Part shown: piece by piece, positions 17,572-26,610 of the stretch
Layout: each line of letters opens with the position of its first letter
How positions within the stretch are numbered: position 1 is the first letter of the stretch
DNA from: Phycisphaeraceae bacterium
GTDB taxonomy: Bacteria; Planctomycetota; Phycisphaerae; Phycisphaerales; Phycisphaeraceae
Assembly: GCA_020831765.1 (NCBI GenBank)
Contig: JAFIFY010000141.1
Span: 1-46,590 of the forward strand
Reading direction: 5' to 3'
DNA: 46,590 bases
Program-made: the position numbers and the translations under genes
The notes under the pieces: generated by a model
Database searches by the model: none
Told to the model about the DNA's origin: nothing
The model's input: the letters and a program-made list of their open reading frames with translations, nothing else

Positions 17572-19890
17572 ATGATCCAACATCCGCCCCCACCACCCTT
17601 CGATCCGCTGGCCGTCGGTGGAGCGCCGGCCGCTTCGGCCCAGGGCGTCTCGCGCCTCAAGCCGATCAATCCCATCCGCCTGCTCAAGCAGTACTGGTGG
17701 CTGCTGGTCCTGGCACTGTTCGCGGGCATGGTGATCGGTCTGGCTGCTTACCTCTATCTGAACAGCGAGCGACAGCTCTTTCGATCGTCCGCCAACCTGC
17801 TGATTCGCGGCCAGGTGACCGATCCCACCGGCGCGCCCGGTGACGCGGCGGTCGGCACAATGGATGAACGAAACCTGATCAATGCGTTGACAACGCAGGC
17901 CAGCATCATCAGCTCCGATGTCATCCTTGATCCCGTGTTGCGAAGTCCGGAGGTGCGCAACACACAATGGTTCCAGCAATTTCAATCCGCCGCGGCAGGT
18001 GACGGTATGGCCGCGACGGTTGCGACCGCCGGGGGAACGACTGCCACCGAGGGAATCGTCCAGAGCATTCGGGATCTTGTCCGACCCCGGCGCGATGCGC
18101 TGTCGGCCAAGGCGGAGTTGCGGAAAATGCTCTCAGCCAGTCCCAGGCGAAACACGGCCCTTCTGGATGTCTCCGTGACGACCGAGAATCCGCGCGATGC
18201 CCAGATCATTCTGGCGCAAGTCATTGACCGATACATGGCGTTCATCGAAGAGCAGAACTCACGGCAGGGGGATGAGATTCTCGCCGGATTCCGCCGGCGC
18301 AGCGATGAGGCGCGGCGTGAACTGGAAGCCCGCGTGGCCGACATCAACAACTTTCGAAATGTCAGCGGTGTGTCGGATATCGAGAGCCGGTTCAACGATA
18401 CCGAATCCCTGTATCAGGCCAGAATCACACAGCGCAACGAACTGATGAAGGACCTCTCCCAGGTACGGGCGTATTACGATTCGCTCCGTTCCCAGGCGAT
18501 GGGTGGGGTTACCGGTTCGACCATGCAGGAGATACAGGCCCATCCAGCCGTTGCTGACCTTGATGCTCGAGTTCGCCAACTCCGTCAGAATCTGCAGATG
18601 GCCCATGATCGCTATGGCCCGCAGCATCGGCACACTTCCGACATCCGACGCATGATCGAGGTGGCCGAATCCGAGCGTCGACGGAAGGTCGACGAACTGG
18701 CCAGGGACCGAATGGATGCGATGATCGCCAACGCCAGTCAATCGATGACCAGCCTTCAACAGACCTTGGCCGAGTTGGAGGCCGGTCTACCCGAGCTCGA
18801 GGCGCGACGCCGCGAGATCACCTCACTCCGCCAGGAACACCGTCGCTTGGAACTGGCGGAGGAAGAGGCGAGGCTTCGATGGATCGAGAGTCGCGAACCG
18901 ATCGAACGCATCTCTCTGCTGACCAACCGTCCGGACTTTACACGCGTCGTACGGTTGGGCGCGCCCACGGAAGCCGACCAGGTCTATCCGAGGCCGATTC
19001 CGACAGTCGGGATTTCAGTGTTCCTGTGTATGGCTCTGGTGGGCGGACTGGTTGTGCTCCGTGAGTTGTTCGATCAGCGTATCCGCGGTTCCGAGTGCAT
19101 CAAGAGCATCCCCAATTCCGTGATGCTGGGTCTGATTCCCGATGTGAACCAGGCACCCGGTGAGGCTGGTGAATTCGCCAACTGCTTCCGGGACAATCCC
19201 TCGGGTATGGTGGCTGAATCCATTCGCCAGCTTCGGACCAAACTTAATCAGCGCCTCGATCAGGAAGGAATCCGATCCCTGATCTTTGTCTCAGCGCATG
19301 CCGGAGGTGGGACTTCCTCACTGATCGCCAATCTCGCCCGCGCATGGGCGGTTCAGGGGCGCAGGGTGCTGGTGATCGATGGCAACCTGCGGCGGCCGGG
19401 TGTGGATCGGATGTTGCTTCGCCAGGTCAAGCCTGACCAGTCCGGTCTTCTCGATGTGCTCAGTGACGGCGCGCCTGTTGATGATGCCATTGTCCAGGTG
19501 ATGCCCGATGGCCAGTTGGACATGCTGACCGCCGGTCGGCCGCATGAGGTTCCGACCGACTTCTTCGAGCGTGCCGACTTCAAGAAGCTGCTCGAGCAAT
19601 TGGAGCGCCGGTACGATCTGATCCTGATCGATGTCGCGCCGGGTCTGATCACCTCCGATGCGCAACTCATCGCGCGCAGCGCTGGCGGCGTGGTGCTGTT
19701 GGCTCGGGCGGTCAGTGACCAGCGTGGCATGTTCAGTCGCCTGCTGCAATCCTTCCAGGGCCAGTCATGCCAGGTGCTGGGCGTGGTGCTCAACGGTGCC
19801 CGACTTGCCGCGGGCGGCTACTTCCGCGATAACTTCAAGCGGTTTTCCGCGTACCAGTCCCGAGCGAAGCCCAAGCCCGTCAAGGCATGA
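17572..19890 (+). CDS. chain-length determinant (Wzz) protein with BY-kinase-like domain, probably lacking normal kinase activity
   Basis: A 772-residue protein that should control polymer chain length with the Wza-like exporter. Wzz region: first transmembrane helix about residues 43-65, long coiled-coil periplasmic part, second helix about 475-497 following a PRPIP motif. A CpsD/EpsG-type ATPase domain occupies about 545-770. Its Walker A segment reads SAHAGGGTSSL, with T581 where the family has lysine. Walker A' is IDGNLRRP (D603 kept, second Asp replaced by N605); Walker B is LILIDVAP (D687). The C-terminal tail has only two tyrosines instead of a Tyr cluster. These changes suggest a pseudokinase or altered nucleotide use. 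ATG 17572 is preceded by GAGAGG; the gene follows the TPR gene after about 60 bases. Confidence 0.88.
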   Translation: MIQHPPPPPFDPLAVGGAPAASAQGVSRLKPINPIRLLKQYWWLLVLALFAGMVIGLAAYLYLNSERQLFRSSANLLIRGQVTDPTGAPGDAAVGTMDERNLINALTTQASIISSDVILDPVLRSPEVRNTQWFQQFQSAAAGDGMAATVATAGGTTATEGIVQSIRDLVRPRRDALSAKAELRKMLSASPRRNTALLDVSVTTENPRDAQIILAQVIDRYMAFIEEQNSRQGDEILAGFRRRSDEARRELEARVADINNFRNVSGVSDIESRFNDTESLYQARITQRNELMKDLSQVRAYYDSLRSQAMGGVTGSTMQEIQAHPAVADLDARVRQLRQNLQMAHDRYGPQHRHTSDIRRMIEVAESERRRKVDELARDRMDAMIANASQSMTSLQQTLAELEAGLPELEARRREITSLRQEHRRLELAEEEARLRWIESREPIERISLLTNRPDFTRVVRLGAPTEADQVYPRPIPTVGISVFLCMALVGGLVVLRELFDQRIRGSECIKSIPNSVMLGLIPDVNQAPGEAGEFANCFRDNPSGMVAESIRQLRTKLNQRLDQEGIRSLIFVSAHAGGGTSSLIANLARAWAVQGRRVLVIDGNLRRPGVDRMLLRQVKPDQSGLLDVLSDGAPVDDAIVQVMPDGQLDMLTAGRPHEVPTDFFERADFKKLLEQLERRYDLILIDVAPGLITSDAQLIARSAGGVVLLARAVSDQRGMFSRLLQSFQGQSCQVLGVVLNGARLAAGGYFRDNFKRFSAYQSRAKPKPVKA

Positions 19891-19923
19891 TGCATCGCCC
19901 GAATCCGCCCGTGAGTCGCACGC

Positions 19924-20895
19924 TTGTCTGATTATGACCTGGTTACGGGCGGCGCGGGCTTCATCGGCTCGCACCTTTGCCGGCACCTGATCGAGCTGGG
20001 TCGATCGGTGGTGGTCGTTGACGATTTCTCGTCCGGTCGCCGCGCCAATCTCTCCGGGCTCGAAGAGCCGAACCTCAAGGTCATTGCGGGGAACATCGCC
20101 CAAGTCCTTGCCGAGGCGCCGGATACCGTGGCGCGTGCCCGGCGCGTCTTTCATCTCGCGGCCACGGTGGGGGTCCGTCGAGTGGTGGATGATCCCTGTG
20201 CTTCGATTCGCAACAATCTTTCGGCGACTCACGCGGTCATCGATCTGGCGGTTCGATACGACCGGCCCGTCCTGCTGACCAGTTCGAGCGAAGTCTACGG
20301 CCAGGCCCTCTCGCTGCCGCTCCGCGAGTCCGATGCGATTCTGTTCGGGCCGACCACCAGCCTGCGGTGGAGCTATGGAATGACCAAGGCGCTGATGGAG
20401 CATGAGGCGCTGGCATTGGGATCAGCCGGTCGGCTTCGCGCGGCGATCGTGCGTCTGTTCAATACCATCGGGCCGGGTCAGGTCGGAGCGTATGGCATGG
20501 TCGTGCCCAGATTCATCGAGCAGGCCATCGCGGGTCAACCCCTGACGGTTTACGGTGATGGTGCCCAGTCGCGATGCTTTTGCGATGTTCGCGATGTCGT
20601 GCCGGCGATGACGGCGCTGCTGGAGCGGGAATCGGCCTGGGGTGGGGTGTTCAATCTTGGTTCCGATCAGCCGACTCGGATTCTGGACCTGGCCGGGCGG
20701 ATTATCCAACTCGCGGGCGGTCGAAGCACGGTTCAGTTGATCGGCTTCGAGGAGGCCTTCGGCCGGGGCTTTGATGAACCCCGGGACCGCGTTCCGGACT
20801 TGAGCCGTATCCGCCGGGAGATCGGCTTTCAACCGAAGATTCCCCTCGGCCAGACATTGGGTGAACTGACCGAGGCGTTCCGATCCCGCGCCTGA
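19924..20895 (+). CDS. NAD-dependent sugar epimerase/dehydratase (SDR, GalE/UXS-like)
   Basis: A 323-residue extended SDR enzyme acting on nucleotide sugars. The NAD motif TGGAGFIGSH is at residues 8-17, an Asp pair VVDDFSSG follows the second strand, TSSSEVYG carries the catalytic Ser, and Y151-x3-K155 (YGMTK) completes the site. FNTIGPGQVG and VYGDGAQSRCFCDVRDV match UDP-glucuronate decarboxylase or epimerase relatives; the exact substrate is not decidable. The start must be TTG 19924, because the Rossmann motif begins immediately after it and no in-frame ATG or GTG is available. It lies 33 bases after the Wzz-like gene and probably supplies an activated sugar for the polymer. Confidence 0.88.
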   Translation: MSDYDLVTGGAGFIGSHLCRHLIELGRSVVVVDDFSSGRRANLSGLEEPNLKVIAGNIAQVLAEAPDTVARARRVFHLAATVGVRRVVDDPCASIRNNLSATHAVIDLAVRYDRPVLLTSSSEVYGQALSLPLRESDAILFGPTTSLRWSYGMTKALMEHEALALGSAGRLRAAIVRLFNTIGPGQVGAYGMVVPRFIEQAIAGQPLTVYGDGAQSRCFCDVRDVVPAMTALLERESAWGGVFNLGSDQPTRILDLAGRIIQLAGGRSTVQLIGFEEAFGRGFDEPRDRVPDLSRIRREIGFQPKIPLGQTLGELTEAFRSRA

Positions 20896-20948
20896 ATGAA
20901 CGCATTTCGGGTATAACTATGGTCGATGGAAGTGGTATCGGCGCGTGT

Positions 20949-20971
20949 GGCTGAGGCCTGACGCCTCGGCC
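20949..20971 (+). terminator. hairpin after the epimerase gene, possible terminator or leader structure
   Basis: GGCTGAGGC pairs with GCCTCGGCC (9 pairs, one G.T) around a CTGAC loop, 53 bases after the epimerase stop and about 280 bases before the WecA-like start. No T tract follows, so intrinsic termination is uncertain. Confidence 0.35.
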
Positions 20972-21251
20972 GCGATCGTGGGCCATCGCCTGGGCGGGGA
21001 GCCAGGGTTTCGTCGAATTCAGGAGGGCATGTCCGGCTTGTTATTCCAGGGGGCCGGTCTGACTAATTAAGCGTTTGGCCAATGGCGGACCAGATCCGCG
21101 GATTGTCGGAGTCCGAGTAACGTTGCTGTCGATCCCCGGCCATTTCCTGGAAGGCTTGGCTTGCCGGCTTGTGTCGCTGGTCGATCCGGTGGCGCGCTGG
21201 TTTGTCGCCGACGGCAACGATGTGCCGACCGCCCCATCTCCCCGTGGCGCC

Positions 21252-22637
21252 ATGGATGATCGGCTGTTTCTGGTTTTTCTGGCGGCGTTCTGCGTGACGC
21301 TTGCCATGACGCCCCTGATGAGGCTGCTGGCGGTCCGGACCGGAGTCATTGACCGACCCGATCACCAGCGCAAGATGCATGTCGAGCCGATCGCCTATCT
21401 GGGTGGGGTGGCGATTTTCTGTGGATGGCTGGCCGCGATCATGATCAGTGCTTTGATCATCCGCGGCCAGGATGCGGAACTGCTGCCGAATTTGCTTCCG
21501 TGGAACATCATCCTGGGCGCTTTGGTCATCGTCGTGGTGGGGGTGATCGATGATGTGCAGGGAATCAGCCCGCGTTTCAAGATCGCCGGTCAGTTATTCG
21601 CCGCGGCGGCCCTGGCCAACCAGTCGGTGGTGATCCGCATTGAAGGCCAGGAGCAAACCATCTTCCTCGGGGCCAAGCTCGTGCTCGACTCCCTTTCGGT
21701 GATCGAATCGTGGGGCGTGGCGGGCCTCACGCAGATTCCGTTCACCTTGGCCTACATGTTGGGCACCGCCGCGATCGCCCTCTTCGTCCTTGGGGGATGC
21801 AACGCCGTGAACCTGATCGATGGTCTGGATGGTCTGGCCACGGGTGTGGTGGCGATCGCCGTCCTCGGATTGCTGATCATCTCCATAACGCTTGTGGTCA
21901 CCCTCGATGCGGGCGCTCCGGGAAGCAATGCGGGCGTGATCCGTATCATTCTGTGCCTGGCGCTGTTGGGAGCGCTGCTGGGTTTTCTGCCCTACAACTT
22001 CAACCCGGCCAGCATCTTCATGGGCGATGCCGGATCGCTGCTGATCGGATTTCTGTCGATCGCCATCATTCTTCAGTTCGCGCAACATCACATCAATGGC
22101 CCGGTCTATGTCCTGGCCGGTCTGGTTGTCATGGGCCTGCCCATCACCGACACCGTCCTGGCGATCGTGCGCCGGAAGATGCGCGGGCTTGCCATCTCCT
22201 CGCCGGATCGGAATCACATCCACCATATCGTGTTGCGGGCCTTCCTGAGCTTCGGCTTTCGTAACCCCTCGGCGGTGAAGTCCACGGTCGTCTCGCTCTA
22301 TCTGGCGTCGATGGCTTTCGTGGCGGTCGGTATCGGCCTGGTCTTCCTGCGTGGCCGTTGGATTTTTACCATCTTCCTGGTCATCGTCGGCTTTGTCCTG
22401 GTCTTTGCCGTCAAGAGCGGTTACCGCCAGATGATGCTCGATCGCACCAGTCGCCAAGCCCGCCAGGCCGGCGCGCCGGCCTCGCCGCGGGAGGACACGC
22501 CGGTTGTGGAAGATTCGAACCCTGACGATGAATCCATCCCCATCACCAAACGCCCGCCGCGCTCGAAGGCCAACCCGGTCGCGACCGAAGCGACCGAAAA
22601 ACCGGCCAAAGAAACCGGCACACCTCCAGAGTCCTGA
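21252..22637 (+). CDS. WecA/MraY-family undecaprenyl-phosphate sugar-1-phosphate transferase
   Basis: A polytopic membrane enzyme that starts polymer synthesis by moving a sugar-1-phosphate from a UDP-sugar onto undecaprenyl phosphate. From ATG 21252 it has 461 residues and about eleven helices. Family motifs: GVIDRPDHQRKMH with PIAYLGG near the N-terminus, the Asp pair in VIDDVQGISPRFKI, NLIDGLDGLATG, FMGDAGSLLIGF and the cytoplasmic DRNHIHH. A charged C-terminal tail of about 75 residues (Pro, Glu, Thr rich) is extra compared with E. coli WecA. The start is uncertain: ATG 21252 has no Shine-Dalgarno, and a TTG at 21075 would add 59 residues unlike the family. It is the last gene of the exopolysaccharide locus, convergent with the next gene. 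Confidence 0.88.
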   Translation: MDDRLFLVFLAAFCVTLAMTPLMRLLAVRTGVIDRPDHQRKMHVEPIAYLGGVAIFCGWLAAIMISALIIRGQDAELLPNLLPWNIILGALVIVVVGVIDDVQGISPRFKIAGQLFAAAALANQSVVIRIEGQEQTIFLGAKLVLDSLSVIESWGVAGLTQIPFTLAYMLGTAAIALFVLGGCNAVNLIDGLDGLATGVVAIAVLGLLIISITLVVTLDAGAPGSNAGVIRIILCLALLGALLGFLPYNFNPASIFMGDAGSLLIGFLSIAIILQFAQHHINGPVYVLAGLVVMGLPITDTVLAIVRRKMRGLAISSPDRNHIHHIVLRAFLSFGFRNPSAVKSTVVSLYLASMAFVAVGIGLVFLRGRWIFTIFLVIVGFVLVFAVKSGYRQMMLDRTSRQARQAGAPASPREDTPVVEDSNPDDESIPITKRPPRSKANPVATEATEKPAKETGTPPES

Positions 22638-22716
22638 TCCGATACGTCGATCCTCTCCCGCAAACCCCCCGGCTGTTCATCGATCCCTATCGCCCGACCC
22701 CGGATCACCCTCAAGT

Positions 22717-23004
22717 TCAACCGTTCGACGTCCGTCGCGCCTGACGCGCAAGCAATCGTTCCCGGGCCCGCTCGAATTCCTCGCTGCTCAAGCGTCCCTC
22801 ATCATGAAGCCGCCGCAAATCGGCAAGCGTAAACCCCGCATCCAATCCGGTCTGCGGCTCATCCACCGACCGCTTTAACCGCCTGTAGATCACAAAGCCC
22901 GCCAGCCCAACCACAAGCCCCAGAGCCACGATGACGCCAAGGAAGAAGAGAACCTCCCTCGTGGCGTCGGCGACGCTACCGGTCTGGGCGATCAAGGCTG
23001 CCAT
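22717..23004 (-). CDS. small membrane protein with SHOCT-like C-terminal motif
   Basis: A 95-residue protein. A short N-terminus leads to one transmembrane helix (about 17-40, VLFFLGVIVALGLVVGLAGFVIY), a basic stop-transfer RRLKR and a C-terminal helical hairpin. The latter (DLRRLHDEGRLSSEEFERAR) matches the SHOCT pattern, a short oligomerisation motif. ATG at 23002-23004 has AAAGGG 5-6 bases upstream. It begins 56 bases after the trigger factor stop on the same strand and is probably co-transcribed with it. No specific function is known. Confidence 0.75.
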   Translation of the reverse strand: MAALIAQTGSVADATREVLFFLGVIVALGLVVGLAGFVIYRRLKRSVDEPQTGLDAGFTLADLRRLHDEGRLSSEEFERARERLLARQARRTSNG

Positions 23005-23060
23005 TTACCCTTTCCAGCTCCGCCGGGAAGCGAGGCCCAACGTATGGGGATCCCCCCACA

Positions 23061-24575
23061 TTACGCCGGCGACTGCTCCGGCGATGCTTCGTCCTTGGCC
23101 TCATCCTTGGCTTCATCCGCGGCCTCGGGCTTGATCTTCGGCTCCTGGTTGTTGATCCGGGCGCGATCCAGCAACGCGTTGAGCGTCTTCTCCTCACGAA
23201 GCTGCATGAACACCTGTTCGATCTGACCGGTCCGTTGCAGCTCATCGCGAACCTTCTCCGGCCTCATCCGCCGACGCATCGCGATCTGGCTGATGCGTCC
23301 GTTGACCTCGGCCGAGGAGACATCCAGACCAAGCTGCTCGGCGATCCGCGCCAGGGTGAAGAACAGCTTCATTTCCTTGCGTGACGACTCCTCCGTCGAG
23401 GACCGCATCTCGGCCAGGCGATGCTCGATCTCCTGGCGCGGCACGCCCTCGCTCTCAAGCTGCGCTGCCTGCCGATTCAGAACGCGGGCAAGCTGCTGTC
23501 CGCTGAACCCCTCGGGCAGGTGCATCTCAACTTTCTCCAGCAGATGCTCGCAAATCTGCCGCTTGGCATCGTTGTCGGCCGCGGTCTCGGCTCGGGCGAC
23601 AAGCTGCGTCTTGACCGTCTCGCGCAGTTGCGATTCATCCTCGAAACCAAGCATCTTGGCGAACTCCGATACGTCAGTGAGTTGCGCCCGATGCACACCG
23701 TTGATCTTCGCCGTCACCGTCACCGGCTGATTCCTGATCCGCTCATCCTCATGGCTCTGCGGCCCGGTCAGGCTCAGGCGAAATTCATCGCCCGCCTTCT
23801 TGCCCAGCGTCAGCGACCGCAAGTCGTCAACCATCAGACCCGCGATCGGCCCCGATGGCGAGCCTGTTTCCTCGGGCACCCACACCGCCGCTTGCGGAAA
23901 ATTCAGAATCTCGGCCGCATCATCCCCCGCATCAGCGCCCGCCAGAACGCGAACCGTGGCATCCAGCAGATCGCCCGGAGTCGCGGCCACATCCGGATCC
24001 TGCAACTCCATATCGCCGATCCGCAGCATCTCGTGGCGAAGCTCCCGCTGCACATCCTCATCGGTCACTTCCTTGACCTCGCGCTTCACCTCGATGCCGT
24101 GGTAGTCCGGCATCTCGAAATCAGGCACCACCTCGATGGTCACCTCGAAGGTCAAGTCGCCCCCATCTTCCGGCAGCTCGAGCTTGTCCAGATCGCCGAA
24201 GTCCGGATCACCAACCACCACCAGATCCTCCTGCTCGAGTACCTGCTGATAGTGCTCGCCGACCAACTGATTGCGCAGGTCGGTGCGAAGCGTGGACCCG
24301 AACCGCTTCTCGATCAAACGCATGGGCACCCGCCCCTTGCGGAAGCCGGGCACCTGGGCGTCCTGCTGCAGCTCGCTCATCTGCGAGTCGAGCCGCGCCT
24401 TGATGGTGTCCCCGGGGATCACGGCCTTGAGCTTCTTGCGGGCCGGGCCGATGTCCTCGACTTCAACCTCGATCCTGGGCGGGGCCTCCTCGGTTTCGGT
24501 TCCCGGCTCGGCCTGGGCGACGGCTTCAGGGGACTCAACAGCATCGGCATCAGCCGGTCGGGCGGATTCGTTCAT
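23061..24575 (-). CDS. tig: trigger factor, ribosome-associated chaperone
   Basis: A 504-residue trigger factor, which binds near the ribosome exit tunnel and shields nascent chains. The N-terminal ribosome-binding domain has the signature GFRKGRVP (residues 77-84). A diverged FKBP-like PPIase domain (about 185-285) and a helical C-terminal chaperone domain (about 290-480) follow. It is about 70 residues longer than E. coli Tig, with an acidic/Ala-rich N-terminal extension of about 30 residues and a C-terminal tail containing DEAK repeats. It is transcribed alone or with the SHOCT gene from a strong promoter at 24747-24775. ATG 24575 has only a weak GGAA upstream. The neighbours are not the usual clpP/clpX. 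Confidence 0.93.
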   Translation of the reverse strand: MNESARPADADAVESPEAVAQAEPGTETEEAPPRIEVEVEDIGPARKKLKAVIPGDTIKARLDSQMSELQQDAQVPGFRKGRVPMRLIEKRFGSTLRTDLRNQLVGEHYQQVLEQEDLVVVGDPDFGDLDKLELPEDGGDLTFEVTIEVVPDFEMPDYHGIEVKREVKEVTDEDVQRELRHEMLRIGDMELQDPDVAATPGDLLDATVRVLAGADAGDDAAEILNFPQAAVWVPEETGSPSGPIAGLMVDDLRSLTLGKKAGDEFRLSLTGPQSHEDERIRNQPVTVTAKINGVHRAQLTDVSEFAKMLGFEDESQLRETVKTQLVARAETAADNDAKRQICEHLLEKVEMHLPEGFSGQQLARVLNRQAAQLESEGVPRQEIEHRLAEMRSSTEESSRKEMKLFFTLARIAEQLGLDVSSAEVNGRISQIAMRRRMRPEKVRDELQRTGQIEQVFMQLREEKTLNALLDRARINNQEPKIKPEAADEAKDEAKDEASPEQSPA

Positions 24576-24746
24576 GGGAAAATTCCAGATTCTTTTGGGG
24601 GCTTGATGCGTGGAAAAGAAGGGAGAATCAAAACCTGCCGGGCGGCATTACCTTAGAAAAGCAGGCAAGAAACGAATGGTTCTCCTGTCGCCAACCTACG
24701 CCGAACACCTCCCACACGAAGATGCCGATACCTCGACGACCGAAGC

Positions 24747-24775
24747 ATTATCGACCGAACCCGCCCACGGGTCAA
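24747..24775 (-). promoter_or_regulatory. sigma70-type promoter for trigger factor
   Basis: On the minus strand TTGACC (plus 24770-24775), a spacer of exactly 17 bases and GATAAT (plus 24747-24752). The predicted start near 24740 gives a leader of about 165 bases to the tig ATG. Confidence 0.75.
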
Positions 24776-24780
24776 CACAC

Positions 24781-24824
24781 CCCCCTCGACATGGGTCGGG
24801 GAGGGCCCCGGAACCCCCTCGACA
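24781..24824 (-). promoter_or_regulatory. 11-bp direct repeat upstream of the tig promoter
   Basis: TGTCGAGGGGG (minus strand) occurs at 24781-24791 and 24814-24824, 33 bases apart, about three helical turns. The sites are centred near -46 and -79 relative to the predicted start. This is the position expected for tandem activator sites, but no regulator is known. Confidence 0.4.
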
Positions 24825-24883
24825 AAGCCTGAGGCAGACGGCTCCCGGAGTTCCCTCCGCCATGGGAATCGGCCCCGCAACCA

Positions 24884-24912
24884 CCCCTTTTCGCATGTTT
24901 CGTGGTTAAATC
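24884..24912 (+). repeat. dispersed motif, copy A
   Basis: CCCCTTT followed by TCGCATGTTTCGTGGTT and AAATC. It matches copy B with four differences including one missing base. A hairpin ACCACT-N8-AGTGGT (24924-24943) follows 11 bases later. Confidence 0.5.
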
Positions 24913-25006
24913 TCTTCCTGAACACCACTTGAGCAACAGTGGTCGGGCATGGTCGTCGGGCACATCGCCGATGGGTTGCAGTTGGCCGCACTTGGAGCTT
25001 TGTGGT

Positions 25007-25044
25007 CCAACGCAGGTTTTGAACGACGAAACACCGGAAAAAGG
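25007..25044 (-). repeat. dispersed motif, copy C (inverted)
   Basis: The minus strand reads CCTTTTTCCGGTGTTTCGTC then GTTCAAAACCTGCGTTGG. Over 31 bases it agrees with copy B at 25 positions. TTGGA-N9-TCCAA follows as a small stem. Confidence 0.5.
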
Positions 25045-25989
25045 ACGATGGCGGTGGCAGGGGGATGCAACGCAAACCAATGAGGCAGTCGCGCGGCAAA
25101 GCTCGCGTTGGTGATAAGGTGCCCCGGCCGGAATGCGCCGGTCAACGGACACTCATGCGGCTGCCAACGGCGGCGGTCAAGATCGCCGGCCCTGCATCGA
25201 AGCACCGGCGTATCGGCGCGGCCATGCCATCGAGGCTTCAGCAAAGCAACTTCGCGCGGCAATATTCATGTTGGTCTGTGAATCGATCCGCCGGGCGGGC
25301 CGGGGCCGGAGTGTTGGATGGCGTACTGCTTGATGCTCCTGGGGTGTGTGGCTCGCCGGAGATCGCATCCCGCTTGGTGCGAACGGTGGCGATTCCGTGT
25401 GTGCCGCCGGTCTTCGGTGGTCTGTGCCCGAGTCGCGGCGATGATTCGCCTGCAAGTCGTGGATGTGGTGGACGAGGTCGAGGCATGGCGGGCTTCAGGC
25501 GTTGTCGCGCGCCGGGTGGTGCTGGAATGCAATGTGGTCTCCGCCGCCAAGCCTGCCGGAGTTCGGTCGGCGGCGGGGTGGGCTCGGTCTGCGATGCACA
25601 TCAAGCTTGTGGAGCCGGCGTTGATCGGATCGAGTGCCGATTCGTGTGGCCTTGCTTCACGGCTTTGTGTGTTGCAGGGCGTACTGGCAATCACATGCCC
25701 GCCAGGTGCTTCAGACTCAGCGCTTGGGGTCATCCTTGATTGTTCACTCTCGATCGACAGTTGTACCTCGACATGAAGCGCAGCACGCGAATCGGTTCGG
25801 CGCATCGTCGCTGGTGTATCGCCTGCTCGCGCTCGTGAAGCACGAGGCAAGGGCGGCAGAGAAGGCAACGACGGCAGCGGAGGTATGCTCGGCAACTCTG
25901 CCGAGGCGGTTACCCACGCGGACTGGCCCGACTGGGCGTAATTCTTCGGCGTTGCGCTTTCGCTTTCCTCTCTGGACCCGTGGATTCGA

Positions 25990-26453
25990 CTTCCGGGGCC
26001 GGGGGATCTACTTCCGGGGGCAAGGCCCATCAACACTTCGATTCTTCGCACCGCTCGGAGTTTCTGGTTCGGCGTCGCATCCGGATGGCTGAGGATCGTC
26101 TTGTAGAAGGCAACGGCTTCGGCGCGAAGTTCATCCTCCGGCCGGTTCAGCGATTCAAGAAGCGTTCGCCGCGCTTCGCTGATCCAGTGCGATGCCCGTC
26201 GGTCGCCCTCGGGCCCGAAGAACCGATGAATCCGAAGCCGTATCCGAGAATCACACCAACCCTGAGACAGGTACACTACACAGCGATCAACCATGTACTG
26301 ATCACAGGGCAACGGCCGAAACCGACCCGGCAAAGATGCGGACGCATTACTCCGCGCCACCCCCGGAAGCGCCCCCGGAAGCCTCCCCGGACGCACATCC
26401 ACCGCGCTCGCGGGCGAGGCATCGGCCTGAGGATGTTGAATCAACTGATTCAT
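25990..26453 (-). CDS. orphan phage terminase small-subunit-like protein; 3' limit uncertain
   Basis: The minus-strand frame is open from 26534 to 25266, but only the part encoded at about 26310-26020 looks like protein. A helix-turn-helix-like start (VVYLSQGWCDSRIRLRIHRFF) is followed by RPEDELRAEAVAFYKTILSH and DATPNQKLRAVRRIEVLMGL. The pattern of a D-x-A-x2 element followed by KLRA, R-I and L-x-G-L resembles terminase small subunits that recognise phage DNA for packaging. Beyond it the frame turns into Pro/Leu repeats and Ser/Thr/Arg-rich sequence of doubtful coding quality, so I end the entry at 25990 although the first stop is at 25266. ATG 26453 is a guess; no Shine-Dalgarno is seen. 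No large terminase, portal or other phage gene is nearby. Confidence 0.4.
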
Positions 26454-26610
26454 GGCAAAACGTTGACCCGTTCGCCCGCCCGATCCCCATGCCCAAAACA
26501 GAGCAAGGCGACGCACGGGCGAAATTTCGGTCACCTACCATGGCCAGTTACAGACAATCGCCGCGCACCTGCGATCGGCGGTTCGGGCCACGCCACTTTC
26601 CATAGGATTC

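Noticed and set aside
24891-24943. Integron attC-like site (GTTAAAT plus hairpin)
   Set aside because: Only copy A fits the GTTRRRY core; copies B and C do not, and no paired R-box or integrase is present.
25065-25776. Plus-strand frames in the gene-poor island
   Set aside because: Cys/Arg/Gly-rich translations without domain features; ribosome sites absent.
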